DNA of 64,000 nt from Clostridia bacterium (GCA_024404095.1 JAKSQO010000007.1:1-64000), one strand, 5' to 3'. Counted from the stretch's first letter, positions 1 through 7,909 are shown. Notes: generated from the sequence alone by a model not told the origin. Made by a program: numbers and translations.

Positions 1-9
1 CTTTTTCCC

Positions 10-36
10 ACCCCCGGTAGAACCGGGGGTTTATTT
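10..36 (+). terminator. Rho-independent terminator of a gene left of the window
   Basis: A perfect 9-bp GC-rich stem (10-18 with 22-30, loop AGA) is followed by a T-rich tail on the + strand. The gene it ends lies outside the window. Confidence 0.8.
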
Positions 37-59
37 CCACGCATGAATGCACCAAGACA

Positions 60-92
60 AAAGACCGCAGTTCAATATGAACCGCGGTCTTT
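60..92 (-). terminator. Terminator after the SOS-type small gene (possibly bidirectional)
   Basis: The arms 60-68 and 84-92 pair over 9 bp (AAAGACCGC/GCGGTCTTT), with a further inner pairing GTTC/GAAC. On the minus strand the stem is followed by a T-rich tract. It sits just downstream of the small gene ending at 124. Confidence 0.7.
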
Positions 93-123
93 CTCAGGAT
101 AATATGGTGAATAATGATATCGT

Positions 124-366
124 TTAAGCTACACTGCTCCTTTTTGCAGGAACAGCTCTTCTGTCGTGAACAACTCTGAGATGATTGCCCTGTGCACGTC
201 TTCTCTCAATTGCCTTACGGCGCTTGTAGGCACGGATTTTTTTTCTTACAATGCGTGCGACATTTTCCTCAAAAATAATGAATTTATCCTCGTGAAGTAT
301 TCCAAGTGTAACAAGCAGTACTGCTGCGATCTCCAAAATAGTTCTAATTGCAAAAGCTGTTGTCAT
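124..366 (-). CDS. Small SOS-type membrane protein, function unknown
   Basis: An 80-residue protein with one hydrophobic segment at about residues 5-22, followed by a strongly basic cytoplasmic-looking tail rich in Arg and Lys (RKKIRAYKRRKAIERRR). The start has an AGGAGG site 7-8 bases upstream. Upstream lies a near-perfect sigma-A promoter overlapped and flanked by LexA-type boxes, so damage induction is likely. In Firmicutes, LexA commonly controls small single-pass division inhibitors such as YneA. This protein lacks the extracellular LysM domain of YneA, and most of it would face the cytoplasm, so a division-inhibitor role is only a hypothesis. No close family was recognised. Confidence 0.75.
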   Translation of the reverse strand: MTTAFAIRTILEIAAVLLVTLGILHEDKFIIFEENVARIVRKKIRAYKRRKAIERRRAQGNHLRVVHDRRAVPAKRSSVA

Positions 367-404
367 AATGATAACCTCCTATAATTTCTTACCGAACATT
401 TTAT

Positions 405-467
405 GAACATTTGTTCTTTACGAGTACTATTATAGCAGGTTTTCTGAATTTGTCAACACAAATGTTC
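405..467 (-). promoter_or_regulatory. LexA-box-flanked promoter of the small SOS-type gene
   Basis: On the minus strand TTGACA (451-456) is followed after 16 bases by TATAAT (429-434), with an extended TG two bases ahead of the -10. A perfect GAAC-N4-GTTC dyad (405-416) lies just downstream of the -10, around the expected transcript start. A degenerate copy (GAAC-N4-GTgt, 456-467) overlaps the upstream edge of the -35. GAAC-N4-GTTC is the core of the Gram-positive LexA (DinR) box. Another half-site GAACATT is at 394-400. Confidence 0.75.
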
Positions 468-528
468 GATTATTTTTCTTTTTGCAGTCCTTTTTTCGGT
501 ACTTTAACCCTTGTTTTTACGGATTTTT

Positions 529-1524
529 TCAAATTTTTACGGTTTTATAGCGAATTTTGTTCGGTAACGAGCCGTCAGCAAAGTAAGCGCTGATGTTTTC
601 AAGAGTAGTCGAAGCAATGTTTGAAAGCGCCTCACGCGTGAAAAATCCCTGGTGCGAGGTTACAATCACAGTCGGCAGACCTATTAAGCGAGAAAGGATG
701 TTGTCCTTGACAATTACATCCGAATTATCCTCATAAAACAGGTCAACCTCCTCCTCATAGACATCGAGGCAGGCCCCGCCTATTTTTTCACTGAGCAGAC
801 CGTAAAGCAAATCCTCGCTGTTAATCAGCGCACCGCGCGAGGTGTTGACAATAAACACGCCCTTTTTCATCCTTGCTATACTTTCCTTATTTATAAGATG
901 ATGCGTACTTTTATTCAGCGGGCAATGGAGCGAAATAATATCGGACTTCTTAAAAATCGTATCAAGATCTGTGTACTCGACATACGGGCAGGTTTCAGCG
1001 ATATCATAGGCAAGAATTTTCATACCGAAGCCACGGCAAATATCAATGAAAACACGGCCGATATTTCCTGTTCCGATAACTCCAACCGTCTTGCCGTAAA
1101 GGTCAAAGCCTGTCAGTCCGTTCAAGCTGAAATTAAAATCCCTCGTTCTCAGAAAAGCTTTGTGTGTACGGCGGTTCAACGTCAGAAGCATTGCCATTGC
1201 GTGCTCGGCAACCGCATAAGGCGAATATGCAGGCACACGAACCACCTCGATTTTGCCGTCAGCGTGCTTGATGTCAACATTATTGTACCCTGCACAGCGC
1301 ATTGCAATCATCTTAACTCCGTTATCGCAGAGTCTGTCAATTACACCTTCGGACACATCGTCATTAACAAATGCGCACACAGCGTCCGAGCCCGAAGAAA
1401 GAACAGCCGTACTCTCGTCCAGCTTTGCCTCAATATAGCGAATATCAAAGCCGTATTGCTCATTGACGCGGTTAAAGTATTCCTCGTCATACGGTTTCGC
1501 ATCGTAAAAACTGATTTTTATCAT
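529..1524 (-). CDS. ldhA: D-2-hydroxyacid dehydrogenase, probably D-lactate dehydrogenase
   Basis: 331 residues, the usual length for NAD-dependent D-lactate dehydrogenases. The NAD-binding GTGNIG motif is at residues 151-156. The expected catalytic residues are present: Arg230 (NTSRGAL), an acidic residue near 257-259 (DVYEEE) and His291 (TSHQGF). The LFYED segment after the Glu is typical of fermentative D-LDH. The enzyme would reduce pyruvate to D-lactate and regenerate NAD+ in the cytoplasm. A GGGGGA site precedes the ATG. The gene stands alone between two terminated neighbours. Another 2-hydroxyacid substrate such as 2-hydroxyisocaproate cannot be excluded. Confidence 0.88.
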   Translation of the reverse strand: MIKISFYDAKPYDEEYFNRVNEQYGFDIRYIEAKLDESTAVLSSGSDAVCAFVNDDVSEGVIDRLCDNGVKMIAMRCAGYNNVDIKHADGKIEVVRVPAYSPYAVAEHAMAMLLTLNRRTHKAFLRTRDFNFSLNGLTGFDLYGKTVGVIGTGNIGRVFIDICRGFGMKILAYDIAETCPYVEYTDLDTIFKKSDIISLHCPLNKSTHHLINKESIARMKKGVFIVNTSRGALINSEDLLYGLLSEKIGGACLDVYEEEVDLFYEDNSDVIVKDNILSRLIGLPTVIVTSHQGFFTREALSNIASTTLENISAYFADGSLPNKIRYKTVKI

Positions 1525-1581
1525 AATAAATCCCCCACTGTTTTTTTATTATGATAATCAACTTTGATGCAGATATACAAA

Positions 1582-1606
1582 AAAGCACGGTCAGCGGCCG
1601 TGCTTT
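1582..1606 (-). terminator. Terminator of the XRE regulator gene
   Basis: A perfect 9-bp stem (1582-1590 with 1598-1606) is followed on the minus strand by six T residues, right after the stop codon at 1609. Confidence 0.85.
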
Positions 1607-1608
1607 GA

Positions 1609-1977
1609 TTATTCTTCTTCAAGAAGCTTTTCAATTTCTTTTATCGCATCCGAGCCTTTAAGGCGAAGCTTCATGACGAGCATTTTTTCTTCTCTTGTTA
1701 GGTCGGAAAAGCCTTTTAATGCCTCCTCAACATCCGGCTCTGTTTCGTTTTTCCCGTTGTTCAGGCGGATTGAAGTAATCTCATCATGAATAAGGTACTC
1801 AATCGGAACATTGTAAATAGCAGAAAGCTTTCTTAATACATTCAGCGGAGGATTTGCCGCACCGTTTTCATACTTTGAGAATGATGTTCTGCTCATATTG
1901 AGCAATTCCGCAATATCATCCTGTGTCATATGACAGTCAGCTCTTAATTCTTTCAGCTTTTCACCAACGAATTTCAT
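1609..1977 (-). CDS. XRE-family transcriptional regulator
   Basis: 122 residues with an N-terminal Cro/C1-type helix-turn-helix (about residues 5-58: LRADCHMTQDDIAELL, then MSRTSFSKYENG) and a short Glu-rich C-terminal region. No S24 autoprotease domain is present, so it is not LexA. I place the start at ATG 1975-1977 because GGAGG (1986-1990) lies 8 bases upstream. A GTG at 1992 is in frame but would overlap the ribosome binding site. The leader holds two close direct copies of TCGACA next to a TATAAT (2015-2020), which suggests autoregulation. Targets are unknown. It has its own terminator. Confidence 0.85.
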   Translation of the reverse strand: MKFVGEKLKELRADCHMTQDDIAELLNMSRTSFSKYENGAANPPLNVLRKLSAIYNVPIEYLIHDEITSIRLNNGKNETEPDVEEALKGFSDLTREEKMLVMKLRLKGSDAIKEIEKLLEEE

Positions 1978-1993
1978 CGACATTCCCTCCACT

Positions 1994-2043
1994 CAATTGT
2001 CGATTTATGTCGATATTATACCATATCAGTCGTATTTTGTATA
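1994..2043 (-). promoter_or_regulatory. Promoter and possible autoregulatory site of the XRE gene
   Basis: TATAAT on the minus strand (2015-2020) has only a weak -35. Directly downstream are repeated TCGACA/TCGACAT words within 20 bases, arranged like an operator for the adjacent repressor-type gene. The operator role is an inference. Confidence 0.45.
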
Positions 2044-2086
2044 TATGTAATTTGAAAATATTATCAATCGGAAATACTAACATTAC

Positions 2087-2115
2087 TTGTAAAATATAAA
2101 CAATTATGTTAAAAT
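2087..2115 (+). promoter_or_regulatory. Promoter of the HAD-queT-glycosyltransferase group
   Basis: TTGTAA (2087-2092), a 17-base spacer and TAAAAT (2110-2115) lie just upstream of the GCGAGG ribosome binding site of the HAD gene. Confidence 0.5.
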
Positions 2116-2138
2116 AAATTCTAAGCGAGGTAAAAACT

Positions 2139-2930
2139 ATGATAGATAAAAAGATTTTTGAAAAAGTAAAATATTACGTTGCCGACCTTGACGGTACAGT
2201 CTATCTCAGCAACAATCTTATAGATGGTGCAAAGGAATTTTTTGACCTTGTTGTTGAAAACGGAAAGGATTTCTATTTTCTTACCAATAACTCTTCCAAC
2301 AATTCAAAAGTAATTCTTGAACGAATGATAAAAATGGGATTTCCTGTTCCCGAGGAAAAAATCATCGTTTCAACTCACGTTGCAATCGACTATATTCAGC
2401 GATATTTCCCGGGAAAAAGCGTGTACCTTATCGGAAACGAAAGACTTACCTATGACTTTGAAAAAGCGGGAATAAACATGACCGGAAATATGCCCGACGT
2501 TGTGTGCATCGGTCTTGATGATACGCTTACATACGAGAAAATTCTCAAAGGCTGCAACTACATAATCAACGGTGCCGAGTTCATCGTCACGCACCCCGAC
2601 GTCAAGGCTCCGATGGGCGGCTATTTTAAGCCTGACGCAGGTTCAATCATGGAGCTTTTCGCAGCCTGCACGGGAAAAAGACCCCTCGTACTTGGCAAGC
2701 CCGAGGTTTACACCGCTGATTATCTTACCCGACTTCTCAACTGCGAGCGTGATGAAATCTGTATGATTGGTGACTCGCTTGCCACCGATATTGCGCTCGG
2801 TGCGAAACACGGTATGAAAACAGCGTGTCTCCTCACAGGTGTAACTACACCCGAAATTTATGCCGAATCAGATATCAAAGCGGACGTTGTCTGCGATTCT
2901 ATTAAGGATTTGTGCGAGATATTCAGATAA
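2139..2930 (+). CDS. HAD-IIA (NagD/AraL-like) sugar-phosphate phosphatase
   Basis: 263 residues. Motif I DLDGTVYL is near residues 17-24 with both nucleophile Asp residues, motif II TNNSS near 50, a conserved Lys in LGKPEVY, and motif IV GDSLATDIALG near 211. The 2C-type cap between motifs II and III is typical of subfamily IIA. These cytoplasmic enzymes dephosphorylate nucleotides or sugar phosphates; the substrate cannot be told from sequence. Start ATG with a GAGG site. It begins a short + strand series followed by queT and a glycosyltransferase. There is no obvious functional tie to queuosine. Confidence 0.9.
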   Translation: MIDKKIFEKVKYYVADLDGTVYLSNNLIDGAKEFFDLVVENGKDFYFLTNNSSNNSKVILERMIKMGFPVPEEKIIVSTHVAIDYIQRYFPGKSVYLIGNERLTYDFEKAGINMTGNMPDVVCIGLDDTLTYEKILKGCNYIINGAEFIVTHPDVKAPMGGYFKPDAGSIMELFAACTGKRPLVLGKPEVYTADYLTRLLNCERDEICMIGDSLATDIALGAKHGMKTACLLTGVTTPEIYAESDIKADVVCDSIKDLCEIFR

Positions 2931-2953
2931 CTTTCAATTAAATACAGTATCAA

Positions 2954-2995
2954 AGTCAGTTCGAAACCATCCTGACTCTAAATAAAACTAAGGAG
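2954..2995 (+). promoter_or_regulatory. preQ1-I riboswitch ahead of queT
   Basis: A 6-bp P1 stem (AGTCAG 2954-2959 with CTGACT 2972-2977) encloses a 12-base loop starting TTC, followed by an A-rich strand and the conserved ACTAAGG (2987-2993). This matches the compact preQ1-I aptamer in spacing. A CC in the loop can pair with the GG that belongs to the AAGGAG ribosome binding site (2990-2995). Ligand binding would therefore block translation of queT. The gene identity, a queuosine-precursor transporter, agrees with the aptamer. Confidence 0.85.
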
Positions 2996-3004
2996 TAATG
3001 TCAA

Positions 3005-3520
3005 ATGAAAAAACGCCGCAAACGCACAGTTTACATTGTGCAGGCAGCCCTGATTGCCGCTATTTATGCCGCAGTCACTTACTTTATCGCACCGTTGTCA
3101 TTCGGTGCTCAGCAGCTGCGTGTGTCCGAAGCGCTGACTGTGCTTCCCGTGCTCACACCTGCCGCCATACCCGGTCTTGCAATCGGATGTGTAATCGCAA
3201 ATCTAAGCAGTCCGTTCGGACTTGTTGATATTATCTGCGGTTCACTTGCAACTCTGATTGCTGCAATCCTGAGCCGTATGACAGCCAAAATCCGATTCAG
3301 AAATCTTCCCCTGCCCTCTCTTATCTTTCCCGTTCTTCTCAACGGTATAATCATTGGACTTGAAATTTCGTTTTTCCTGCCCGAAGGACTGAGCTTAAAA
3401 GGATTTCTCGTTTCAGGCGGCGGAGTCGCAATTGGTGAAGCATTAAGCTGCTACGCTCTCGGGCTCCCTCTTTTTGCGGCGCTTAGCAAAATCAAAATTT
3501 TTAACGAGGTTAACAAATGA
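3005..3520 (+). CDS. queT: QueT family queuosine-precursor transporter (ECF S component)
   Basis: 171 residues, almost entirely hydrophobic with about five or six membrane segments. The N-terminal block with FGAQQLRVSEALTVLP and IPGLAIGC is characteristic of QueT. As an ECF substrate-binding subunit it would take up preQ1 or a related 7-deazaguanine with a shared energy-coupling module that is not in this window. The start at 3005 is set by the AGGAG site inside the riboswitch; an out-of-frame ATG at 2998 lies too close to that site. The stop overlaps the next start (ATGA at 3517), so the downstream transferase is probably translationally coupled. Confidence 0.9.
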   Translation: MKKRRKRTVYIVQAALIAAIYAAVTYFIAPLSFGAQQLRVSEALTVLPVLTPAAIPGLAIGCVIANLSSPFGLVDIICGSLATLIAAILSRMTAKIRFRNLPLPSLIFPVLLNGIIIGLEISFFLPEGLSLKGFLVSGGGVAIGEALSCYALGLPLFAALSKIKIFNEVNK

Positions 3521-4614
3521 AAATCGGTTTTCTGATAAACGATCTGAATGCAGGCGGTGCGGAAAGAGCTGCCGTTTCGCTTTCAAACAAATTTTGTGAA
3601 AAGGGTCATCAGGTTGAAATAATCACATTTAACGGCACGGACAGCTTTTATCCGCTGAACGATAATGTCAATGTATCAAGCGCAGGCTTTGACGAGATTG
3701 AGCATACAGCTTCAATTGACCGCCTGTTAGGTTCAACAAAAAGAATGTTCCGTCTGCGCTCATTCATAAAGAGCAAGGAGCTTGATGTTCTTATCGGAAT
3801 GAGCTTTTCGATGACTTGGTACGCTGTTTTCGCAACTATTCTGACGTCAACTTTTGCAATCGGAACAGAAAGAAACAATCCGTACAAATATAAGGCTACA
3901 AAGCTGAACACATTTTTGCGCAAGCTCTTTTACAGACTTTGCGGAGGTTACGTTTTTCAGACAGAAAAATCTGCTGAGTTTTTCACAAACGAGCTCAGAG
4001 ACAAGGATATCATCATACCGAATGCGATATTTAACGAGATGATATATGAGCTTGAACCGCCCGAAAAACGTGAAAAGGTTATCTGTGCCGTAGGCAGACT
4101 GACCGAGCAAAAACGCTTCGACCTGCTGATAGACGCTTTCAAAAAAATTGCGGACAGATTTCCCGACTATAATCTTGTTATTTTCGGTGAAGGCGAACTG
4201 CGTGAAGAGCTTGAATCACAGATAGATAAGCTTAATCTCAAGGGCAGAGTATTCCTCCCCGGCACAAATCCCGAAGCTGTTAAGCTTGTAAACCGCACAA
4301 GCGTGTTTGTACTTTCTTCCGATATGGAGGGTATGCCGAACGCACTTATGGAAGCAATGGCAATGGGTGTTCCGTGCGTATCTACCCGATGTGAGATGGG
4401 GCCCGAGGAGCTTATTGAAAACGGCGAAAACGGTCTGCTTGTTGAGGTCGGCAGTTCAGAACAAATTGCGGCGGCAATTTTCAAATATATTATTGATGAA
4501 GATTTTGCCAAAAAGGTTTCTGAAAACGGTCGCAAAATGTTAAAAACACATTCTGTTGATGTAATCAGCGATAAGTGGCTTGAATTTATAGAAAAAATTT
4601 CGGACGGTCAATGA
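3517..4614 (+). CDS. GT4-family glycosyltransferase
   Basis: 365 residues with a GT-B fold. The N-terminal part carries NAGGAERAAVSLS, typical of GT4 enzymes. The C-terminal nucleotide-sugar domain shows AVGRLTEQKRFDLLIDAF and the E-x7-E type region (SSDMEGMPNALMEAMAMG). It would transfer a sugar from a nucleotide donor onto a lipid-linked or surface glycan at the cytoplasmic face. It overlaps queT by four bases but is unrelated in function. Its stop codon lies inside the following terminator hairpin. Confidence 0.88.
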   Translation: MKIGFLINDLNAGGAERAAVSLSNKFCEKGHQVEIITFNGTDSFYPLNDNVNVSSAGFDEIEHTASIDRLLGSTKRMFRLRSFIKSKELDVLIGMSFSMTWYAVFATILTSTFAIGTERNNPYKYKATKLNTFLRKLFYRLCGGYVFQTEKSAEFFTNELRDKDIIIPNAIFNEMIYELEPPEKREKVICAVGRLTEQKRFDLLIDAFKKIADRFPDYNLVIFGEGELREELESQIDKLNLKGRVFLPGTNPEAVKLVNRTSVFVLSSDMEGMPNALMEAMAMGVPCVSTRCEMGPEELIENGENGLLVEVGSSEQIAAAIFKYIIDEDFAKKVSENGRKMLKTHSVDVISDKWLEFIEKISDGQ

Positions 4615-4629
4615 CCGCCCGATTTTTTT
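4601..4629 (+). terminator. Terminator of the HAD-queT-GT4 group
   Basis: Arms 4601-4610 and 4612-4621 form a GC-rich near-palindrome with one mismatch, followed by seven T residues. The stop codon of the glycosyltransferase is part of the stem. Confidence 0.8.
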
Positions 4630-4661
4630 GGCAATACTAAAACTGAAAGAGAGGTTTTAGT

Positions 4662-5096
4662 ATGATTGAAAAAGATACTATCAGACTTCTGCGCGAATGT
4701 GACGCAGGAATTAAAATGGGTGTTGATTCCATTAACGATGTGCTCAACGATGTCAGCAACGATGAATTCAAAAAGCTTCTTTCTGACTGCCGCAACGAGC
4801 ACGAAAAGCTCAACTCCGAGATTCAGTCCTTGCTTGATGAATACGGTGATGACGGCAAAGACCCGAACCCGATGGCAAAAGGTATGTCGTGGATAAAAAC
4901 AAATGCAAAAATGGCGTGGGACGGTTCAGACAACACTATCGCCGACCTCATGACAGACGGCTGTAACATGGGTGTCAAGTCACTGAGCAAGTACCTTAAC
5001 CAGTACAAGGCGGCAAGTGAAAAGACAAAGGACATCGCCAAGAAGCTTATCGCTATTGAGGGCACACTTTCAACCGATATGCGTCCGTATCTGTAA
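4662..5096 (+). CDS. DUF2383-like four-helix protein
   Basis: 144 residues, highly charged and predicted all-helical, with no signal peptide or membrane segment. The pattern (DTIRLLRECDAGIKMGVDSI at the start; a central KGMSWIKTNAKMAWDG) fits the ferritin-like DUF2383 family of unknown function. AGAGAGG precedes the ATG. It is flanked by terminators on both sides, so it is a single-gene unit. Family assignment is moderate; existence as a gene is near certain. Confidence 0.75.
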   Translation: MIEKDTIRLLRECDAGIKMGVDSINDVLNDVSNDEFKKLLSDCRNEHEKLNSEIQSLLDEYGDDGKDPNPMAKGMSWIKTNAKMAWDGSDNTIADLMTDGCNMGVKSLSKYLNQYKAASEKTKDIAKKLIAIEGTLSTDMRPYL

Positions 5097-5102
5097 TACC
5101 AA

Positions 5103-5141
5103 AAAGCACAGAGCATTTCTGCCCTGTGCTTTGATTTTTTT
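5103..5141. terminator. Bidirectional terminator between convergent genes
   Basis: A 9-bp stem (AAAGCACAG 5103-5111 with CTGTGCTTT 5124-5132) has a T run on the + side (5135-5141) and A residues on the left that serve as a T tract for the minus-strand gene. Confidence 0.85.
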
Positions 5142-5150
5142 ATATGATTC

Positions 5151-6251
5151 TTACCACTTGAAATCCTTCATAAGGATTGTTGTTGCAGCTTCTGCTGTGC
5201 CCTTTTGTGCAAGAACCTTTTCAAGGTTGAATGAGAATGAGAATGATGCGCCAAGCTGAACAATGTTGCCTGTCTTTGCGTTGATTACAACATTGATAAC
5301 CGCACCCTTGTAGCTCTCTGTGATGTTAGCGCTGCCGCAGCCGGGAACGTCATCAATAGCTGACATAACATTTTCAGCTGTCTTGTGATCCCAGTAATCC
5401 TTATCGTTGTCACCGCATGCAAGACCTGAACGATCGAGAGGTGAGTTGTTTGAAGAAACAACCTTACCGCCGCTTACTGAGCTTGAACCGTCCTTAACAT
5501 TGATTGTGATAAGGTAGTTGTCGCCTGACTGCTTGCAGGTTGCGCTTGTAACGTCGTTAGCTGTAAGTGTTGAAGCCTTGAGGTACTTGTGATAGCTGTC
5601 CTTGTCCTCTGCTGTAACTGTCTTAGCGAACTTGTACTTATCGCCAACACCCATGAACTTGTAAACGATATCCTTCATACGTGTAAGAGCTGCGCCGCCC
5701 TCAAACTTCTTTTCAACTGTTGAACGGTCCTTTGTGAAGGGAACCTTTGCGTTGAATGCCTTAGCTGTTGCAGCATTGTAATACTTGATAATGTCTTCCT
5801 TTGACTGAGGAGCTGATGATGTAGCAGCAGGCTTTGAATCTGTCTTGCTGTCTGTTGCTGTGCTTGCAGAACCTGCATCTGCTGCGCCTGTATCTGTTGA
5901 ACCTGCGTCAGCGTCTGTTGAGCCTGCGTCAACTGCATCTGTATCTGCGGCACCTGTATCAGTTGTACCTGCATCGTCAGAACCTGTTCCTTCAAAATCT
6001 GAGAAGAACTCGTCGCCTGTATCTGCTCCGCCCTCTTCTTCCTCGCTTGCTGATGTGCTTACAGCTGCAAGCTTTGCGTCAGCAATCTTTGTGAAGCCTG
6101 AATTTACTGTTACGCTGAGAATACCGAAGCATGCAAGAGCGGCTACGCACTTGATTACTGTATCTCTGATTTCAGGATCAACCTTCTTATTTGCTTTGTT
6201 AGCTTTCTTTTCTTCCTTCTTTGCAGCCTTGGCTGCCTTATCCTTTGCCAT
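5151..6251 (-). CDS. Membrane-anchored protein with Thr/Asp/Ala/Ser-rich linker, unknown function
   Basis: 366 residues: a Lys/Ala-rich cytoplasmic start (1-25), one membrane segment (about 32-50), an acidic low-complexity linker built of DTGAADAGS-like units (about 65-150), and a C-terminal outer domain of about 215 residues ending in a beta-rich part (AVINVVINAKTGNIVQLG). The start is ATG 6249-6251 with AAAGGGG six bases upstream; the in-frame codon at 6272 lacks a site. The linker resembles wall-spanning stalks of Gram-positive surface proteins. No enzyme motif was found. Confidence 0.8.
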   Translation of the reverse strand: MAKDKAAKAAKKEEKKANKANKKVDPEIRDTVIKCVAALACFGILSVTVNSGFTKIADAKLAAVSTSASEEEEGGADTGDEFFSDFEGTGSDDAGTTDTGAADTDAVDAGSTDADAGSTDTGAADAGSASTATDSKTDSKPAATSSAPQSKEDIIKYYNAATAKAFNAKVPFTKDRSTVEKKFEGGAALTRMKDIVYKFMGVGDKYKFAKTVTAEDKDSYHKYLKASTLTANDVTSATCKQSGDNYLITINVKDGSSSVSGGKVVSSNNSPLDRSGLACGDNDKDYWDHKTAENVMSAIDDVPGCGSANITESYKGAVINVVINAKTGNIVQLGASFSFSFNLEKVLAQKGTAEAATTILMKDFKW

Positions 6252-6286
6252 TATTATACCCCTTTCAAGCATAATGTGATAAGTTT

Positions 6287-6315
6287 ATTATACTTTTTTA
6301 TCGGATAAAAGTAAA
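6287..6315 (-). promoter_or_regulatory. Promoter of the linker-type membrane protein gene
   Basis: On the minus strand TTTACT (6310-6315), a 17-base spacer, and TATAAT (6287-6292). Confidence 0.55.
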
Positions 6316-6364
6316 TACTCACAACGTCAAAAATCGACAGTAATTTTTGTGCATATTTACCCGA

Positions 6365-7861
6365 TTATTTCTTTTCAACCTTATCCTTGATAAGCTCCGC
6401 TATACCCTTGACGTCAATATCCGTTTTGCGTGTATTCTGATTTTCAGCAGAAAGAATATCGAGAGTACCTGTTTCCTGATTGTTATAAAGGAACTGAGGA
6501 TACTGAGAAAAGGTTTCGATTGTCGGCTGTTCATCGCTGTAAATAAGGTCATAAACAAATTTCATATATCCGCGTGTATACCATGTATGAACCATATCCT
6601 TGATAAACCATGTGTACTCGGGATAAGTGCAGGTTGAGGCATCAACCTGACAGTCACAGGAAATGTGATTGTGTCCGTCATCGATCTGCTGAACATAGCC
6701 GTCCTCAAACGCTGTACCGAAATCCGCACAGGTTGCACCGAAGGATGTACGCTTTGTATCAATGAGGAAGTCGCTCTGATACTTGTCGTATGTATTTACG
6801 GGAACGCCTGCCTTGCCATAGTGTGAAACAATGCAAAGCTTCATTCCGTCAGCGATAGCGTCATCAAGAAGTTCCTTTGTATTGGCGGCTACATTGTACT
6901 GATATTTGTCGAGCTTTTCAATAAGCTTTGCATTAACATCCTCATCAAGAATATAAGCCTTTGCTTCTTCATAATCCTCAAACGGGACAAATGCCCATAC
7001 ACCCGGAATCCAGCCGATTGTATGCTTGAGCGATTCAGCATAGAGAGCATCGCCTACCTTATCAAAAAGTCCGTCAAGGAAAGACGAAAGCGGATTGATT
7101 ACAAGCTTGCCGACAGACATAAGCAATGCACGGTAAAGCATCATATCTGCTCTGTTTCCTTCAAGGAAATTACCGATATAATCAAGAACTGAATCGCCCT
7201 TGATATTGATATCTCCCTTAAAAAGTGAGCCCATAAGAGTAATTCCCCGGTAAGCCGCTGACTGCATAACAAGAGTGTCAACGCTGTCTGAGCCATACTC
7301 ATAAATATAAGTCATAGCAACAGCACCGCCCATACTCTCAGCCTTAAGAGCAACCTTGTCGTGACCTGTGAGCTTCTTGGTTTCTTCAATAAAATCGTTC
7401 AGCTCAGCCGCAATATCAAAAATATCCTCGCGCCAGTCATAGCGGAATGAATTGAATGTATACGCTGTGTGCATTGCTGTCGGCTCGTCACGGAACTCAA
7501 TGTCAACATTCGGGTTCAGCGGAACTCCGTCCGCGTCACAAGCCGCATCGGCAAAAAGCTCGTCAACAACGCCGGCAAGTGAATAAGCGAATGTGTCATA
7601 GTCCTTTGTTATGCAAAGTCTGACAATCGGCATTACAAGATGAAGCACGCACGTAACAAGTGTCTTTGCTTCGGGGATGAAAACGTGATACTCGTCCTCT
7701 GTCCCCGGATTTGCAACAAGGTCGGTCTGAGCAAAGCCTGTTACATAAATTACGGGAACATAGCCGCAATCACATTTACCGTCTGTGCTCTTTGCAAAAA
7801 CGGTAATGCTTACCGATAAAGCAAGAATCAATGACAGTAATACTGAAATTATCTTTTTCAT
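6365..7861 (-). CDS. Secreted LCAT/lipase-like alpha/beta hydrolase
   Basis: 498 residues with a signal peptide (residues 1-23, ending VFAKS). After it comes a beta-strand with VPVIYVTGFAQTDL, then FRYDWRED (139-146) and the nucleophile elbow AESMGGA with Ser176, an order typical of lecithin:cholesterol-acyltransferase-like and triacylglycerol lipases. The elbow reads AxSxG rather than GxSxG. A DGHNHIS stretch near residue 400 is a good candidate for the catalytic His. It would cleave acyl esters outside the cell; the substrate is unknown. GGAGG precedes the ATG, and a clear promoter lies in the intergenic region shared with the divergent flippase gene. Confidence 0.8.
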   Translation of the reverse strand: MKKIISVLLSLILALSVSITVFAKSTDGKCDCGYVPVIYVTGFAQTDLVANPGTEDEYHVFIPEAKTLVTCVLHLVMPIVRLCITKDYDTFAYSLAGVVDELFADAACDADGVPLNPNVDIEFRDEPTAMHTAYTFNSFRYDWREDIFDIAAELNDFIEETKKLTGHDKVALKAESMGGAVAMTYIYEYGSDSVDTLVMQSAAYRGITLMGSLFKGDINIKGDSVLDYIGNFLEGNRADMMLYRALLMSVGKLVINPLSSFLDGLFDKVGDALYAESLKHTIGWIPGVWAFVPFEDYEEAKAYILDEDVNAKLIEKLDKYQYNVAANTKELLDDAIADGMKLCIVSHYGKAGVPVNTYDKYQSDFLIDTKRTSFGATCADFGTAFEDGYVQQIDDGHNHISCDCQVDASTCTYPEYTWFIKDMVHTWYTRGYMKFVYDLIYSDEQPTIETFSQYPQFLYNNQETGTLDILSAENQNTRKTDIDVKGIAELIKDKVEKK

Positions 7862-7880
7862 AAAATCGCCTCCATGGCAG

Positions 7881-7909
7881 ATTATAGCACAAAGTCATTT
7901 TGTCTGCAA
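7881..7909 (-). promoter_or_regulatory. Promoter of the secreted hydrolase gene
   Basis: On the minus strand TTGCAG (7904-7909), a 17-base spacer, and a consensus TATAAT (7881-7886). Confidence 0.65.

Noticed and set aside
166..384. 72-codon plus-strand ORF
   Set aside because: It is antisense to the SOS-type small gene, which has a perfect ribosome binding site and promoter.
898..1554. 218-codon plus-strand ORF across the lactate dehydrogenase gene
   Set aside because: It lies antisense to a gene with intact catalytic motifs, has no ribosome binding site and no recognisable domain.
1609..1977. XRE protein as the LexA repressor of the SOS-type gene
   Set aside because: It lacks the S24 autoprotease domain and has a Cro-type helix-turn-helix; LexA must be encoded elsewhere.
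5845..6279. Plus-strand ORF opposite the linker protein
   Set aside because: Its low-complexity composition arises from the repeat linker read backwards, and it has no start signal.
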